Assembly: GCA_027563935.2 (NCBI GenBank)
Contig: CM050447.1
Location: 11,686,501 to 11,750,500 of the forward strand
DNA length: 64,000 bases
Origin: Costus lasius
Taxonomy: Eukaryota > Streptophyta > Magnoliopsida > Zingiberales > Costaceae
Direction: 5' to 3'
Under the pieces are notes generated by a model. The model was not told the DNA's origin. It was given only the letters and a program-made list of their open reading frames with translations, and did not search any database. The position numbers and the translations under genes were made by a program. Below, one piece after another: positions 20,701-35,700 of this stretch. Numbering within the stretch: the first letter of the stretch is position 1; the number at the start of each line of letters is the position of its first letter.

Positions 20701-23700
20701 CTCACAGCTCCCTTGGAGTTAATATTGGACCTAGGATTTGTGTGGGGAAGCAGCTACTACAATAAGCACTAAAACTAAATGCTAGCAGCCCACCCTCTTT
20801 TATAGATGAAGAGGGCAAGGCTCACACAAAAGACATGAGAGAGGGTTGTTGGAGAAGCCAACTACCCCCTTACACACACCAGAAGCACAAGATGCTAAGG
20901 AATAAAATCATAACTAACATAAAGTAGCAGCCACCAACTAAAGTGGTGGGAATATTTGTGGTTGGCGCTTGGGATCTTGGGCCGTTGTTGTGCGTTACAC
21001 TATCTCTGAGCAGGCCGTAATGAAGTAGCAGAACCTACTGATGGTGGGCTAGTTCTGTAGCGTACTAGCCAACTCTCAGGCGGTGTTGAGCAGGCGGGGT
21101 TATTGTAACAGTCATTTGTCGGGTTTGGAGGGAGCCTTGTTGGGAGATTCGTGAGATTCATTGGGTAAATCGACTCCGTTGACACAGATGAAGGGCTAAC
21201 AATCCCCACTATCAGATTTGGAGCAGGGGAACTTCGTTGGGATTGCTACCCCATGAACAGTACTTGCGTTCTCAGGTCTTCTGAGACTTTCATGGTCGTG
21301 GCCGTGAGTCCATCACAGTCTGTGCAAGTCGGTCGGGGGAAGTTTGTAGGCTGGCTACAAGGCACAGAAAGATTCACGGCCTTGGCCATGAGTCCCTCAC
21401 GGCCCGTGAGTTTCGGCCGGGTAGAATTCACGGCCTTCCGTTCAGGCACAGAAACTTTCATGGCCGAATCACAGCTCATGAGTTTCAGCTGGGGAAAATT
21501 GGCAGCCTGTTGCTTGGTCACCAAAATATTCACGGCCGTGGCCGTGAATCCATCATGGCCCGTGAATAGAAGCGGTGGGGAGTCTGCAGTTTGGACTGTA
21601 GGCACAGAAGCTTTCATGGTCGTGGCCGTGAGTCCATCACGACCCGTGAGTTTTGTGCAGGTGAGATTTGGAGCTCGTTTGGGGCCAAAAATTTACTGGT
21701 ATCTTCCTTAGGTCCTGGGGAGTTTTCCCAAGTGTCTTCCAGGGGTTCATGGGCGTGCATACCCCCGTTGATGACTCCATCATGAACCCATATCCTGATT
21801 TATTCATCATATAATTTCTTCCTACGTAACCTCTGTCATTTACACACTTATTTGCATATTAACTTAGTTTATTAGATCTTCCCTGTGTCGAAATTGTCTA
21901 GCTAGTGAGTTTTAAATCATTCGGTATTTGACGATTAGTCCATGTGAGATCGATATTTTATTACTTCGATAGCCCATGCACTTGTGAGACCTATCAATTG
22001 TCCTGACTTTGAGCCGTGTTATGCCCAACTCTTAGCATCAGAAACATCCGAGTTGCCTTACCATATTGAAGATGGGTATCTGATCTATGACAACTATCTT
22101 TGCATTCCTTGATTGTCCCTTTGCAATCACCTTTGACATGAGCTACATGCTGGCGGTGTTATCGGGCACCATGGCCACAACAAAACCCTTGATTTAGCAA
22201 AAGAACAATTCTTCTAGCCCACTTTGCAAAAGGATGTTGAGCGAGTCATTTGCCACTGCGGCACGTGTCAACATGCCAAACCCTGTCCACCTAACACATG
22301 ATTGTATACCCCACTCCCGGTTTCCCCGGATCCATGGCTAGATCTTAGTATGGACTTCGTCTTGGGCTTGCCTTGTATGTCTTCGCGCTAGGATTCCATC
22401 TTCGTGGTGGTTGATCATTTTTCCAAAATGGCCCACTTCATGCCTTGCTCTGAGACATCTGATGCTTCACACATCACGAGTCTCTTTGTTAGGGAGATCG
22501 TTTAACTTAATGGCCTACCTATGACCATTATTTTCGACAGTGACTCACGGTTCATCGGCCACTTCTAGAAGTCCCTGTGGTCCCTCCTAGGCACCACTCT
22601 TAAGTTCTCATCCGCCTATCATCTGCAAATCGATGGTCAAACGGAGGTAGTAAATCATAGTTTAGGAAACCTGCTTCGTTGCCTAGTTGGTGATTTTCCC
22701 TACAGTTGGGCTGACCATCTTCTGAGCACTAAATTTGTGTATAACAATGTAGTCAATCGATCAACTAGTTTGAGTCCCTTCCAAGTCATGTTAGAGCACT
22801 AACCCCACAAACCCATCAACCTACATAGCATTCCACATAACCCCAACTTTGCTAAGTCAGCAATCGTATTTTCATGCCATCTCGCGGCTCTACATGATGA
22901 AGTTCGCCATTGAATTTGTTTGAGCAATACCCGGTATGAATAGGAGGCCAACAAGCATTGTATGCCACACCACTTTGAGGAAGGTGAGTGTGTGATAGTG
23001 CGCATCCACCCTCAGTGATTGAGGTCACGAATTGGGAACACAAACCAGGGCAGGCTATTGTGATTCTCGAAGTTCTTAGTCGCGAACACGCACGGCTAGA
23101 TTGAGGATCAAGGGAGATCTCCTCAAGCACATCAGGCAAGTTGTAGGGCTCGGCACTAGATATCAGCGGTTAGTTACTGATGTGCATGAAGGCAAAGTTC
23201 GCCGATTTTACCTAGGAGGCGGCAACTTACTCATGGCCGAAGATAGTCGGCCATATGTTTCGGCGACTAGCGAACTTCGTCTTGAGATGATGAGAGAGCT
23301 TCATTATGCTACATAGAGTGGTCATCCAAGATAGCGCAGGATGTTGGCACTGATGTCCAGATCATGCTATTGGCCATCCATGCAAGCCGATATAGATTAT
23401 TATATCTGCACCTATCTTATTTGCTAGCAGGATAAAGTCAATAGATGACAAAAAACAAAACTACATTAGTCTCTACAAGAACACCCATAGACTTTAGTCT
23501 CTACCGGAACACCCCTTTCAAGATGGGTTCTTGGAAGACAACCTCTCACAACTACAGATGTAATTCAATGTTCAAGGAGCGAGTGCCCAACAGCATACAG
23601 GGTGGCTAACGAGAGAGCTAAGGTGCTCTAGGAAGCTAGAGATAACTTAGAGCACACTGCAAGAAGGATGTATCATTATCAGAGGCGACAACATAAGTAA

Positions 23701-26700
23701 TTTGAGGTGGAGGACTCAACGGAGTCTCATCCAATGGAAAGACACACCTGAAGAAGAAGCCCAATGGGAGAAGGCTTCTCACCTATGGCAGTTTGGAGAG
23801 GAGATCAAGGTTTACCTTGATAATCAATCATCAAGGACAATAATGAACTCAGGTGGGGGAGAATGTGATGCTCCTGGAACTTAGCCCATAAGTTCCATCA
23901 CACATTGAACACGACGAATGACTTGATCCTTATCATCCAACAGTTAGAAAGGCACTGAGATGGCCAAAGCTTGGGCGTGCATGTGTGACAATGGTTGACA
24001 CATAATTGTCCATGAAAGACCTTGAGACATCTATCCTTATGATCGAACCTACGTATGGGCCAAGGAATTGATAGATTAGAACGCATAGCAGCTTCATTGG
24101 CCTATGGCCCAATAAGCCTTAAGCATGCAAACATGTGATTAGGCCTGGACCCATAATTATTTAATAATTAAAGGCGAGCCTAAGTGGGCTAGTTCAACCC
24201 AGTCCTTGATGGAGCCACGTGGTGACGATTTGAGGAGCCGCATGGGGACGATCCTAGAAACCACGTGGACAATTTCACAGGGCAACATGGGTTATAAAGA
24301 GACCTCGGCCTTAGGGCGGTGACAACATTGACAAGAATGATGAGAGTAATAGTCAGACAGTGAATGACCTTGAGCTTTATTGTGTTGTCAGCTAGGGTTT
24401 TATCCAAGGGCTCCTCGACGGCGATGAGAACCCTAGACGGGAGTAGATCAACCATGTCGATCTCGGACCTGTGCAACTTTGTCCTCCAACGATGAGGAGA
24501 ATCAGTGGTGACTAGAGGTTTGAGAGATGAGCATTCTCTCTCCTCTCTCTTGGTGGCAGTAGCAAAGGAGGAACATAAGTGGCGTTCCCCTTTCCTTCTC
24601 CCCTGTTCCTAGTGCTAGCCTTCTAGGCGACGGCGTCCACTCGCCCAGGCGGCAGCGGCGGCACTGGAACCCTAGCAGCGTGTCTAAAGCTTAGGCAGCG
24701 GTGTTCACACTCCGAGCGTGTGCGTTGATGCCTTGAATTTTGGTAGTATTTTTCGATATCATTTATCTCAAAACAAAGCATATTTTGTTGCTTTTATGTC
24801 ATAATCGGATTTATTTGCTTGCTTTGTTCGGAATCTTCACTTTTCCTTATTTTTTTATAATTTCAGGTAAAATCACTCATTTTTAGAGCTTATTTGATGA
24901 TTTTGAGGCTACTAAGTGATTCAGGATGAAAAGCCACTAAGTGATTCAGGATGAAAAGACAAGTTAGCACAGCAAATTTGAAGTCAAACAGAGAAGTTTT
25001 CTGTAATAATCATGGCCAAGCCTTGATGAGCTTCACGGTCATAATGAGTATTTCGTAAACATCTTCTTCACAGTTGAACCATGATGATCTTCCCATTCAT
25101 AATAAGTTTGAAAGGAATCTTGATAAGTCTTTCACCGAGATGATCACGGCTCGTGATCAGCTTCATGGCCATGATCGTAATGTCAAAAATCCACAGAAGA
25201 CTTCACAGCCCAACCATGTCCAGTTTCATAGCCATGATACACATCATGGCCGTGATCATTTTTTCAGAATACTACATAACACTTCTGGCCTTGAAGTCGT
25301 TCACGACTCATGACAGTTTCCACTGAACACAGTTTTTTGTGTTTTTGGAGTGAATATGAAGTGGTTTTTCGTGCTATTCAAAGCGTTTTCTTGGGGATTT
25401 CATGGGGAATTTCAAGGGACACCCTCCTATGAATAAAAGAACCATTTTAGGGCAAAAAGAGGGATCAATTTAGCTCTCCAAAGAGGAGAAACGAAAAGAG
25501 GCGACAAGGACGGCAACGAACGAATGAAAAACGGATTTTCTGGCGGATTTGCATGCTTCTTCTTATTGATCTAGAGAGGATTAGTTTGTATTTCTTCCTA
25601 TATTGTCTTTCTTTTGTATTTAGATCATTGAAACTTTGATTCAAGAAAGATTGTGCTGAATAGAACTATCATGACTGCTTAAGCCTTTTTATTCAGGATT
25701 TGAGGTGTAATCCTTTGTTTGGATCTTTATTTTGACTTATAATATCAGTGTTTGTGCGATCTATCTTTGTTTATTTGATCTTTGCTATGATGTTTGCTTA
25801 TATTTACTTTGGCCTAGATTTTACATGTTTAAAATGTCACGAGAAGAACTGAAAGGTGAATCGCGACATAGAACTACTTAGATCGGACTCTGTTATTCTA
25901 TCACGAAAGTAGTTGGAATTTACGTGAGGACATTTAGTTTATCCTTGTGCTCATTGGATCTATTCAATTTGGTAAGCCACGAAAGTAGGAGACTATTCTG
26001 AATAGGTACTAGGTTATACTACTGAAAGGGGGTAACCTGTACCTACAGATAAGTCCTTGAACATTTTAGATCAATCGCATTGTTATTATTTTGTTTAAGT
26101 TTAGATCTATCATTATGATGAACCCCAATGTCCTAAATTATCTCGAAATAGCATTTAACTTGTATATCCTGTTTGGTAACAGATTTGAAAAATTAGTTTA
26201 GTTTATCACATATTACTTTGCATTTAAACCAGATTTTAGTTTGTCTAGCTATCGATTACGTGATCTTTCGGTACTTGCGACTTGTCCATGTGGGAACAAT
26301 ATCTTAGTATTACATCGGTAAGCTGTGCTCTTGCGGATTGTGTGTATCATGTGTCTCCTCCCTTTCCAAGTGACAACGTCGGCGTCCGTGCATTCGTCGC
26401 TCTCCTTTGTCGCTTTCCCCCTTCGATTCGTGTGGCATCGCATGCGACATCAGCGGTGGCATCGATGAAGTGAGCACGTCTGGTGGTGACGCTTGACATT
26501 CCAGGCGCGGAGGCAACGAACCTTGACTCCTTCATGTGCAGTAGAGACAATGACCTTCGATGCCTTCAAGTGCAGTGGTGCCCTGGTAGACGGCGACGAC
26601 TGGATAAAACGACGACTCTAGTCGTGCGCCGAGGGTAGGCCAACGTCTAATTTCCCTTCTATGTTCAGCGCCCACGTGCATTGAGAGGGATGGTTTGGGT

Positions 26701-29700
26701 TTGGGTCGTTTCAAGGGCTACAACATTATAATGATGACAAACTCTTCTTCGACGATGGTGCACCAGATTTACGAGGAGCGGGGCACGCATCATAGATAAT
26801 CTCTGCCTCTTGAATTATATCTGTTGGTTTAGTGTTTTTAGATATTATTATTATTATTTGCGTGCTGTCCCCTCAAAGGGTTAGCCTTGCTCTTGCTTTG
26901 CTCACTATATGCCGGCCTTGTCGTCCCGAGATAATTGGTTGGGTGCCACTTTGTGAGTGCAAGGAGAGTGGAGAATCTACTCTCCTTTGCACTTGTGTGG
27001 TGTGAGCAATCATTGTGAGCGTATGCGGTGGTTCGATGAATCATCGAACTTTGCAAACAAAGGGGTGAGCAATAGTAATCTTTGGAGCTTCCGCATTAAA
27101 GGTAGTCTTAACAGATTACCTAACTCTAGATTAGGGCTTTAGGGTCTCCTTTAGGATCCTACTAGTTTCGATGCAAGGTTTCGAGTTAAAAGAAAAGTTG
27201 CCCATGACACCTTATCATCCTTGTGTTTATTGTGGTTGATTGAATTATCTTGAGAAATATTGACAAAAGTTTGGGATACAATCCTATATTATAATAGCCA
27301 CATATCAATCAATAACTCTTACCACTGATTAGACCTATAGGCACTCCTATCACTATATTTGCAGCAGAATGTTACCGCCTTATGTACTCTACTTTGCAAA
27401 GAGGGGCTCCTGTCTCAACACACCTAGCTTCATTGATATTAGGATCCAGTAAAATTTCACTTGCATCCTCTTAGAACCCTTATTAGCTCATTTGACTCTA
27501 GGACGCAATAGAGCACTATCTACTACAGCTAACACTAATGCCCATCATCCTCTTGTGGTTATTACATATAGATCCTTTGCCCTTGTGCTGGCTATTGGAT
27601 CTGTTTGCATTAGCTCTACCCTTTTATTGATGGATGTCCTTTATGTTTTAAAATTTTCTATCAATTTATTGTCTATATCTACTTTATTGTTCTATTATCT
27701 TTACCACTTCTCACTGCTTTTTTTAGGACACTAAGGCAAAAGTGACGATTAGTAGGAGTCATAAAGTTGGAGATCTACTACTTCAATGAGTAGTCGCACA
27801 CTACCCTGTCCGTATTATCCACCATCATTATCTCCCCATATCAGTGGCACTACTACTGTGGTCATCCTGCTCCTGAGAAAGTTCAACAATTTTTGTCTCT
27901 TCAATCAAGTCTTTTTTATTGGTGATGAGTGTCAAATAGGTAAACATTATAATCCCGTTTCCTCATATTCTTAATTTGCATAGTTCTTTTCCTTTCCATT
28001 TAGTTCCTGTATCTAGTAAAGATGGTTATCTTTTATCACTTTTATAGATGATTATTTTTGTACGTGTGGGTTCTTTCTCTCTAAGAATGAAGTATTTGGT
28101 GTATTTCAAGCATTTTATGAAGAAATACAAAATTAGTTTGGTATTTCTTTGAAAACTTTACAATTTGACAATGCTTTTGAATATATACCAGCCAATTTTT
28201 TGGAACTTTGTACCTCCTGTAGTTTTGACACTAGACAACTTGTCTCTACTCATCTCAACAAAATAGTATTGCAGGTCGTAGGAACCACCATTTATTGGAT
28301 GTTGCTAGAAAACTTGTTTTCCATATGCGAGTTCCACATTATTTTTGGGGAGATACAATTATGATTGCTTGTTATTTAATTAATAGAAGTTCATCTTTAG
28401 TTCTTAATGGTTCCATCTCTTTTTAACTTCTCTTTGCAGCATAGGCAATGTTTCCCCTCGAAGTATGTATTTTTAGTTGTTTATGTTATCATATTTTTGG
28501 TCCTCAGGTCTAACAAATTTAGTCCATGTGCCACTTTCTTGGATATTTAAAAACTTATAAAGGCTATCATTGTTATGATTGTAGAACCAAACATACTTTT
28601 ATCACTTGTGCTATTACTTTTTGTAAGTCTATTCATATTTCTCTTATTCTAAGAGTAGGATTGCTGTGCTAATCTCTCAAGTGCCCCTACCTACCATTAA
28701 TTTACCCTATCCATTTAGTACTCATAGAATCTCCTCCCATGATAGCCCTTTTTAGTCCATAGCTTTCCATCATCCATTGTCAGTACACCATTTCCCATAA
28801 TGCTCCTCCCCTAAAAGTTTATCAACAGTGATGGACTTCTCAAACTTTTGACCCTCCAATAGCATCACCTTCTACATGTCCTCCTCCATTTCGTGCATTT
28901 GTTGTATTTCTTTTATTATCATTTATTCCTAAAATCATAATGAAGCTTTGTCATATCTAAGGAAAAGAGACCCTGCTTGCTTGAAATTCATGGACGCTTG
29001 TTTCTCCTCTGATCCTCTCCACATTAGTTTAGTTGCTTGCTGATGGGTATATATAATCAAGCATGATCCAGATAGTACTATAGCTAGACATAAAGCCTGT
29101 CTCTAAAGGATTTCCTCAAGACTGTTTGTAGTGAGACTTAATTTTGTTCAGCTTCTTTTCTCAATTAAAATTAATCTTCACCAAACCTTCACCAAATGGA
29201 CATAAAATGTCTTTCTTTATAGAGATTTAGATAGTAGATACAACTGTTTATACGGAGATATCCCCCGTGTATGTTGCTTACGGGGGAGTGTACGTTGGGA
29301 AGTTGAATAAGGTTATGTCCTTAAACAAGTCCTCATTCTTGATTTCATAAATTTTCACATGTGGTTACATCAGCTGATATGTAGCAAAGTTGATCACCCT
29401 GTCTTTGTTTGGCGTTCTAGCACTGTTACAATTGTTATTGTTATATATATTCATGATATTCTTTTTCTGAAGAGTGATCCCCAAGACATTGTTGACGTTA
29501 AAAAATATCTAGAAACACATTTCAGTCTTAAAAATCTTAGCAACCCTAAATATTTCCTTTAGAAGAAACATGACTCAGGATGCAAACGTGAGACTCCTAT
29601 TTCTCAAGTTAAATATAGTACTCAGTGTCCGAGATTAGTTGGTAAATTAATTTATCTTATTACCAAGCTAGATATTTCTTTTGTAGTAGGTGTTGTCATT

Positions 29701-32700
29701 TAGTTCATGCAAGAACCAAAAAATGCCACTAGGAATTTATCTTATTACCAAGCCAGATATTTCTTATGTAGTAGGTGTTGTCATTTAGTTCATGTAAGAA
29801 CCAAAAAATGCCACTAGGAAGTAGTTATATGATCACTTGAGAGTAGTGATACAAAAACCGGTCCGGTACCGATCGGTCAAAAACCGGTCCGGTACCGATC
29901 GATTTGACCGGTTTGTACCGGTCCGGTGAGAAGGCGGTCACGGATCAAGCCTAAACCGACGGTAAGTTAGGGAAAATAATATTTTATTATGGTACCGGTA
30001 TTTGATTAAGAAAATTAATTTTAAAATTTATAAACTTGGTTTATACCGAGTTGAATTGAGCGGTTTTTATGAAAACCGAAACCGATCCGATTTCAAAAAA
30101 ATATTAAAAAAATAAATATTTTTATCACCGACATCACTGTTTCCACATGTTTGTAAACAGTGATGAACAGTACTGCATAGTGATATCGGTGGAATTTTTT
30201 AATGGTATATAATATCTTATATTATAGTTTATATTATAATATAAACTTTGGTGTCTGCCAACACCTAAATTATGCCACTGACAGCGCCGGTGGCTTTATT
30301 AAAAATTAAATAATAGTTTAGTTGACAATAAGTATAAATTATAATTAATTAATAATTAATTTATTATATTTAATGTGCTAATTAAGGTTTAATGATATAA
30401 ATTGAAAGAATCAGCCACCGACGTGCTGTCGGTGGCATGATTTCTTCAATAGTAATTTTTATATTATATTAATTTTTTATATTTTCATATTTTAATTTTT
30501 TAAAAAATAATATTAAAAAATCTAAAAAAATTCTATAAATAGGCCTCTTGAAACTCTTTCTTCTCACAACATTCGAATCTCAATCTTCGAAACTCTTTAA
30601 GAGATTTTCTAGCAAGAGTCATCTCTCTCCCTTTCCTTCTCCTTTTCTCTTCTAATGGCACCAAAAGAGATACTAATTTTGCGTGGCTCCATGCTCGTAA
30701 GATACCGAATAACCGGCACCATTGGTAGTGTATTTACTATCTAAAAGTTTTCAAGGGCGGAGGGTCTACTCGTGTGAAGTATCATCTCGCTAGGGGATTT
30801 CCTAATGTTGCAAATTATACCAAAGTATCGCAAGAGATAGGCAGAGCTGTCTGGGCAAATTTAGATTCGTTCAAAATAACCAAGCAACGTAGGGTAGATG
30901 ATCGAGTAAAATTCGACCGTCGGGCTACATAGCCCACCGGGTGTGATCCTTACTAAGAGAGCTATGATGATACTGCTGACGATATTCAGATGGTGGTAGC
31001 TATGCGTGCGTCCAGGGCATAATTTGCCCACAAAGAAGATGTGCAGTCTGCTTCCATACACAACCATTCTACGAGGGTGGATCTGAGAGTGGGAGTGGTA
31101 TGGGAGAAGGCCCTCAATTGGGCCATACCAATAGCATGTGGGGACAGGCTAGAAGTCATGCAGCACCACTATTAGGTAGAAGAGGTATCTCTTCTCTTTT
31201 TGGCTTTCGCCGGCGTACTGGGTCCCGATCCTACCCCCACTAATATTAATCCCAGGGCATTCCCCTCCCAATCAAGTAAGCAAATGCGTATAGATGACAT
31301 CTACACTAAGTCCAAAAAGGTGGATATCGGCAGAGCCATTTTAAAATGGTTTCACTTTAATATAATTCCACTACATGCAGCAAGTGACCCATATTATCGT
31401 TTAATGGTGGCAAAAATCTATGATTGTGGGCCAAGAATTCAGTTCCCAAACCCTTATGAGATTGCTGAACGGTATCTCGACGATGAGGTTGAGTGCAAAA
31501 CTTGGGATCAAATGTATGAAACCTCAATGAGAGACCTTCGGAGTCACATTAATGTGCGACGCTTAGACGGGACCAACAAAGATGAGTATTATTAATTTTC
31601 TTATTTACTGCAATAGGAAAGTTATTTTTCATAAGTATGTGAATGCGTCCTCTGAATTTCAAAATGCAGCTTATATTGTAGCATTATGCGGAGGGTGATA
31701 GAAGAGATTGGTCCGCAATATATCGTGCAGCTGATTACTGATAATGACAGTAATTTTAAAAGAGCTACCCAGATGATCACCTAAGATTTTTCGCATATTA
31801 TTTGGTCACCGTGTGCCGCACATTGCATCAATTTGATGATGAAGGATATTGGGGAATTAGATAAAGTGAAGAATGTTATAAACGGTGCCCAGACGGTGAC
31901 CCGATTTATCTATAACCATCATTGGATTTATACACAAATGAAAAATTTTGTAGAAGGAGAGATACTACGTTCCATGGTAACGAGATTTGCAACTTATTTT
32001 TTACTTTTTAAATCATTACTGTCCAAAAAAATGGGTTTAAAAGCAATGTTCACCTCCCAAGAATGAGGTAGTTTTAATTTTTCATTCTTAAGAGATGGAA
32101 AAATAGTTGAGAATGTAGTTCTCAGTGGGCATTTTTGGGATAGTATGGCTGATATTTGCATGGTGGTCGAACCCCTTTACGTGGTCTTATGTAAAATAGA
32201 CATGGATAAAAACGTAATAATGGGCGACTTATATTACATGGTTCATCAATGCCAAAAAACAATCACAGAGAAATTTGGATCCCGAGGCAACAGATATATT
32301 AATATTATACGCCATCGTCGGGCCACGCAGATGCGTTAAGATATTCATGCGACTGGTAAGTATTAGCAAAATTTTTAAATTTTTATTATTATATACTAAG
32401 TTCTCATAGATGCTTTTTTTGGTTTACAGCTTATTATCTTAATCCGTCGTACTAATCTCGATATAACTTAGGGAGTGAGCAAGAATTACTCAATTCATTA
32501 AGAAGTGTGATATATCGCATAGAAACCGATTCAGATGTGGCAGCCGTGGCAATTAACGAAAGTCGTTTGTATTACGAAGCGAAAATGACTTTCTGAGATC
32601 TAGTAGCGCTAGATCTTAGATACCACATTGATGCTAATAAGTTCTAATTTTTTAAAGTATATTTCTTTACCATAACAATTGCTAATTAAAATTTTAATTT

Positions 32701-35700
32701 TACTTTCAGCTGAGTGGTGGTTACAATTTGGTGCAAAGTCACCAAATTTGCAAAAGATAGCTATTCACATCCTGTCACAATGTGTTTCTTCCAGCGGATG
32801 CGAACGCAATTGGTCGACTTTCTCTTTAATACACACAAAGGTTCGTACTCAATTATCATATTGTCGCCTTGAGAAAATGATTTACGTGTACTATAATATG
32901 CAACTCAGGCTACGTATTTTATGAAAAGAAAATGAGAGAGAATCTGAAGTTGCAGACCCATTCGATGAATCATTTATACCCGATGATAATGACCCCGTGA
33001 TTGAATGATGGTCAACTCAAGATAATCAAGACATGACCCTTGATGAACCTGGTGATCCACCTTGGCCTTCTTAATATATTTCTTAGTTAGGAGAAAGTGA
33101 AGTCGGCAATCAACCTGAATAGACGAGCCCAATTTATATACAAGATGATGCCGACGAATGGTGTATGGAGGAGACCAGTCTACGTCCACGTAGATCACAA
33201 CCAGTACAACCGTCTTCCCAAACATACTCAGGTGCACTTAGAAGGAAGACAATTGCGAAGCGGGCTACGATTGCAAAGGGAAAAGGCATAGTGGACCCAA
33301 TAGAAGAAGATGACGAGTCAGAATCAGAGACTCAAGATACGGTCGATAGCAATGCCAGTACAGATGATGGTGGTGGTGGGTCAAGTTATGTGTCTGCTAT
33401 ACAACAACAAGCAAAGCCATGGACGGAAGAGGCAAGGTATAGTCATTTAACTTAAGATAATGATCATGACTATCGTACAACCGAACCATTACAATATCAA
33501 AGGTGAGGCAAAGGATCAACCACTCGAAGTAAATATCAAAGTCAAGCCTTAAAAGACTACGAGGACATGAGGTCGACATTACCTTCAGAGATAGGGAGTG
33601 GATCTTCATAGTTACAGCCCAACTATGGATCTAATATGTATCCATATCCAATGTTTGTTCCCATTCCAGTCCCAGTGGCAGTGGTTCATATGACTCAAGT
33701 TCAACTTGATCAAGCAAGTTTATTAAATTTATGGAGCTCAACCTATCAATACCACATGTCTTGGGAACAATTTCAACTTTGGGCATTATAAAATTATGGG
33801 GCGGATCTAAGTCATATAGAGGGAACTGATTATAATGATCCATATGGGTCTCGACACTCATTTTGGATATAACCATCACTTATTGTATTATTTCCTGTTG
33901 TTTAAGACTCTATTTTTAATAAAATAATTTTTTCATTATCAAATTATTATATTTTATTCCAAAAATTTTTTTTTTTATATAAAAAACCAATTTTTTCGGT
34001 TTACCGCCGATACCGATAGGTACGTACCAATCCGGCGTCGGACCGGTATTCAAAACCTTGCTTGAGAGTTCATGCCCACTCTGATATAGATTATGCTCGC
34101 AAGGTGGATAACAGGAGAGATTAGTTTCAGGTTAGTACAGATTATATGGACCAAAAAACTTATGATGGATATTGGATTGAAGTGTACTACCTCCATAGTG
34201 TTGCATCGTGATAATCATTGTTCCATCTTCGTTGTAAATAACTTAAATTTGCATTAAAGGACCAAACATATTGAGGTTTACTATTATTTTATAAGGAATA
34301 TTACACTGACCAAGAAGTTTTTCACTCCTTTCATCAAGTTATGGAATCAAATTACAAATATTTTTACCAAAGGGCTTCACTCACCACCATGTAACAAGTT
34401 GAACATGATTAACATCTATATTCCAATACAAGTCAAATCAGTATATAATTGCATTGGGCAGCACAAAACATTTTTTATGCTATAGCATCATGACATACAG
34501 TATCCAATAGCTAATAATACGAAGATGAAAATATGTCAATCAACAAGTATGTGAGATATATACCTCTGTTCGGAATAGATGCATCCGTAAAACGAAAAGC
34601 AAAAGAAAGTCCTTCAGAACCATCCCTATAACCAAATAGAAAGTATCCATTAGCTTAAAAAAAGAGTTAAAAATATGTATAACCATACAAGTGTAAAGTG
34701 AAAGTACACATACTAAGGATTTTAATCATACTATAGAGTAGTAAGTCTGGTACAAACCAGTCCAATCTTGAACTCATACATGGTACCTAGTGTACAAGGT
34801 ACCATGTATTTGTTTGAGCCACAAAGGATAAACTAGTAAAGATCAAAAATAGAACCATGCATCATACATTCAAATTATATTACTATATTAAAGGATAATA
34901 GTAAATATGGTGTTTCCCTACATGAAACTCAATAATTTGTAACATCAAGGAACAATTGTGGCTTTACCATTCAAGTTGTGTTTAAGAAAGCATTTTTTAT
35001 CGTATTGTACACTTTATGTACATGTTCAATAGATGGAAAATATGTAGATCCCTTATCTTGGACCATATTACGTATCTAGTGTACTACTTGGTAGTAAAGG
35101 TATAAGGTCCGATTCTGAATGGTCTGGTGAAGGTCTGGACCGGACCACACAAATAGAGTACCGGAATGGGCAAGAGTAGCAGAATGGGCAAGATCGGGCG
35201 ACAACGGAAGGAGGATAAGGAGAAGGAGAGGAGAAGGAAGGAGAAGGAGAAGGAGGAGAGGATAAAGAAGAGAAAAGAGCAGCAGAGAAGGAGGACAATA
35301 AGAGAGGAAGGCGAGCGGGCGACAATGAGTGCAAGCAGTGAGCGGCGGACGTGAGCGGTGAGCGGCGACGGCGGATGAGGTTTTTCCCTTTCTCTTATTC
35401 CCCTTCTTTCTCTTCCTCTTCTTCTTCCTCTTCTTTTTTCTTTTGTTGCTCTGCCGACTATTCCACTTGTTCCACCAGAATCTCGTTTGGTACAACTGGC
35501 ATGTACCAGTCCAACCGGCGACTAGTACATCCAATTGGACCGAAACTTCAAACCTTGCTTGGTACACTAGAAGTTTGGAGTGGCGTATGTATATATATGT
35601 GTATATACATATGTATGTGTATATACATATGTATATATATTGATAAATAGGTAGATAGGTCCAAGTTCAACTAGGAGATTTTTTCCCAAACAGGCAAAGA

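Larger units (their letters stand above)
27190..34440 (+). mobile_element. Decayed Ty1/copia element, split by a hAT insertion
   Basis: Pol-type pieces occur in the correct copia order: a CCHC-like CVYCG motif at 27213, pre-integrase text ([11 protein letters not shown]) near 27860, integrase ([20 protein letters not shown]) near 28040, and reverse transcriptase ([17 protein letters not shown]) at 29430. RNase H starts at about 29600 ([15 protein letters not shown]) and resumes after the hAT element at 34069, with [25 protein letters not shown] and [12 protein letters not shown]. Many stops and frameshifts are present and no LTR was identified. Confidence 0.85.

Noticed and set aside
35068..35650. 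Frames of up to 163 codons with poly-S, poly-F or R/K/E runs
   Set aside because: They lie within a hAT-type MITE with purine/pyrimidine tracts and a TATG repeat; compositional artefact.
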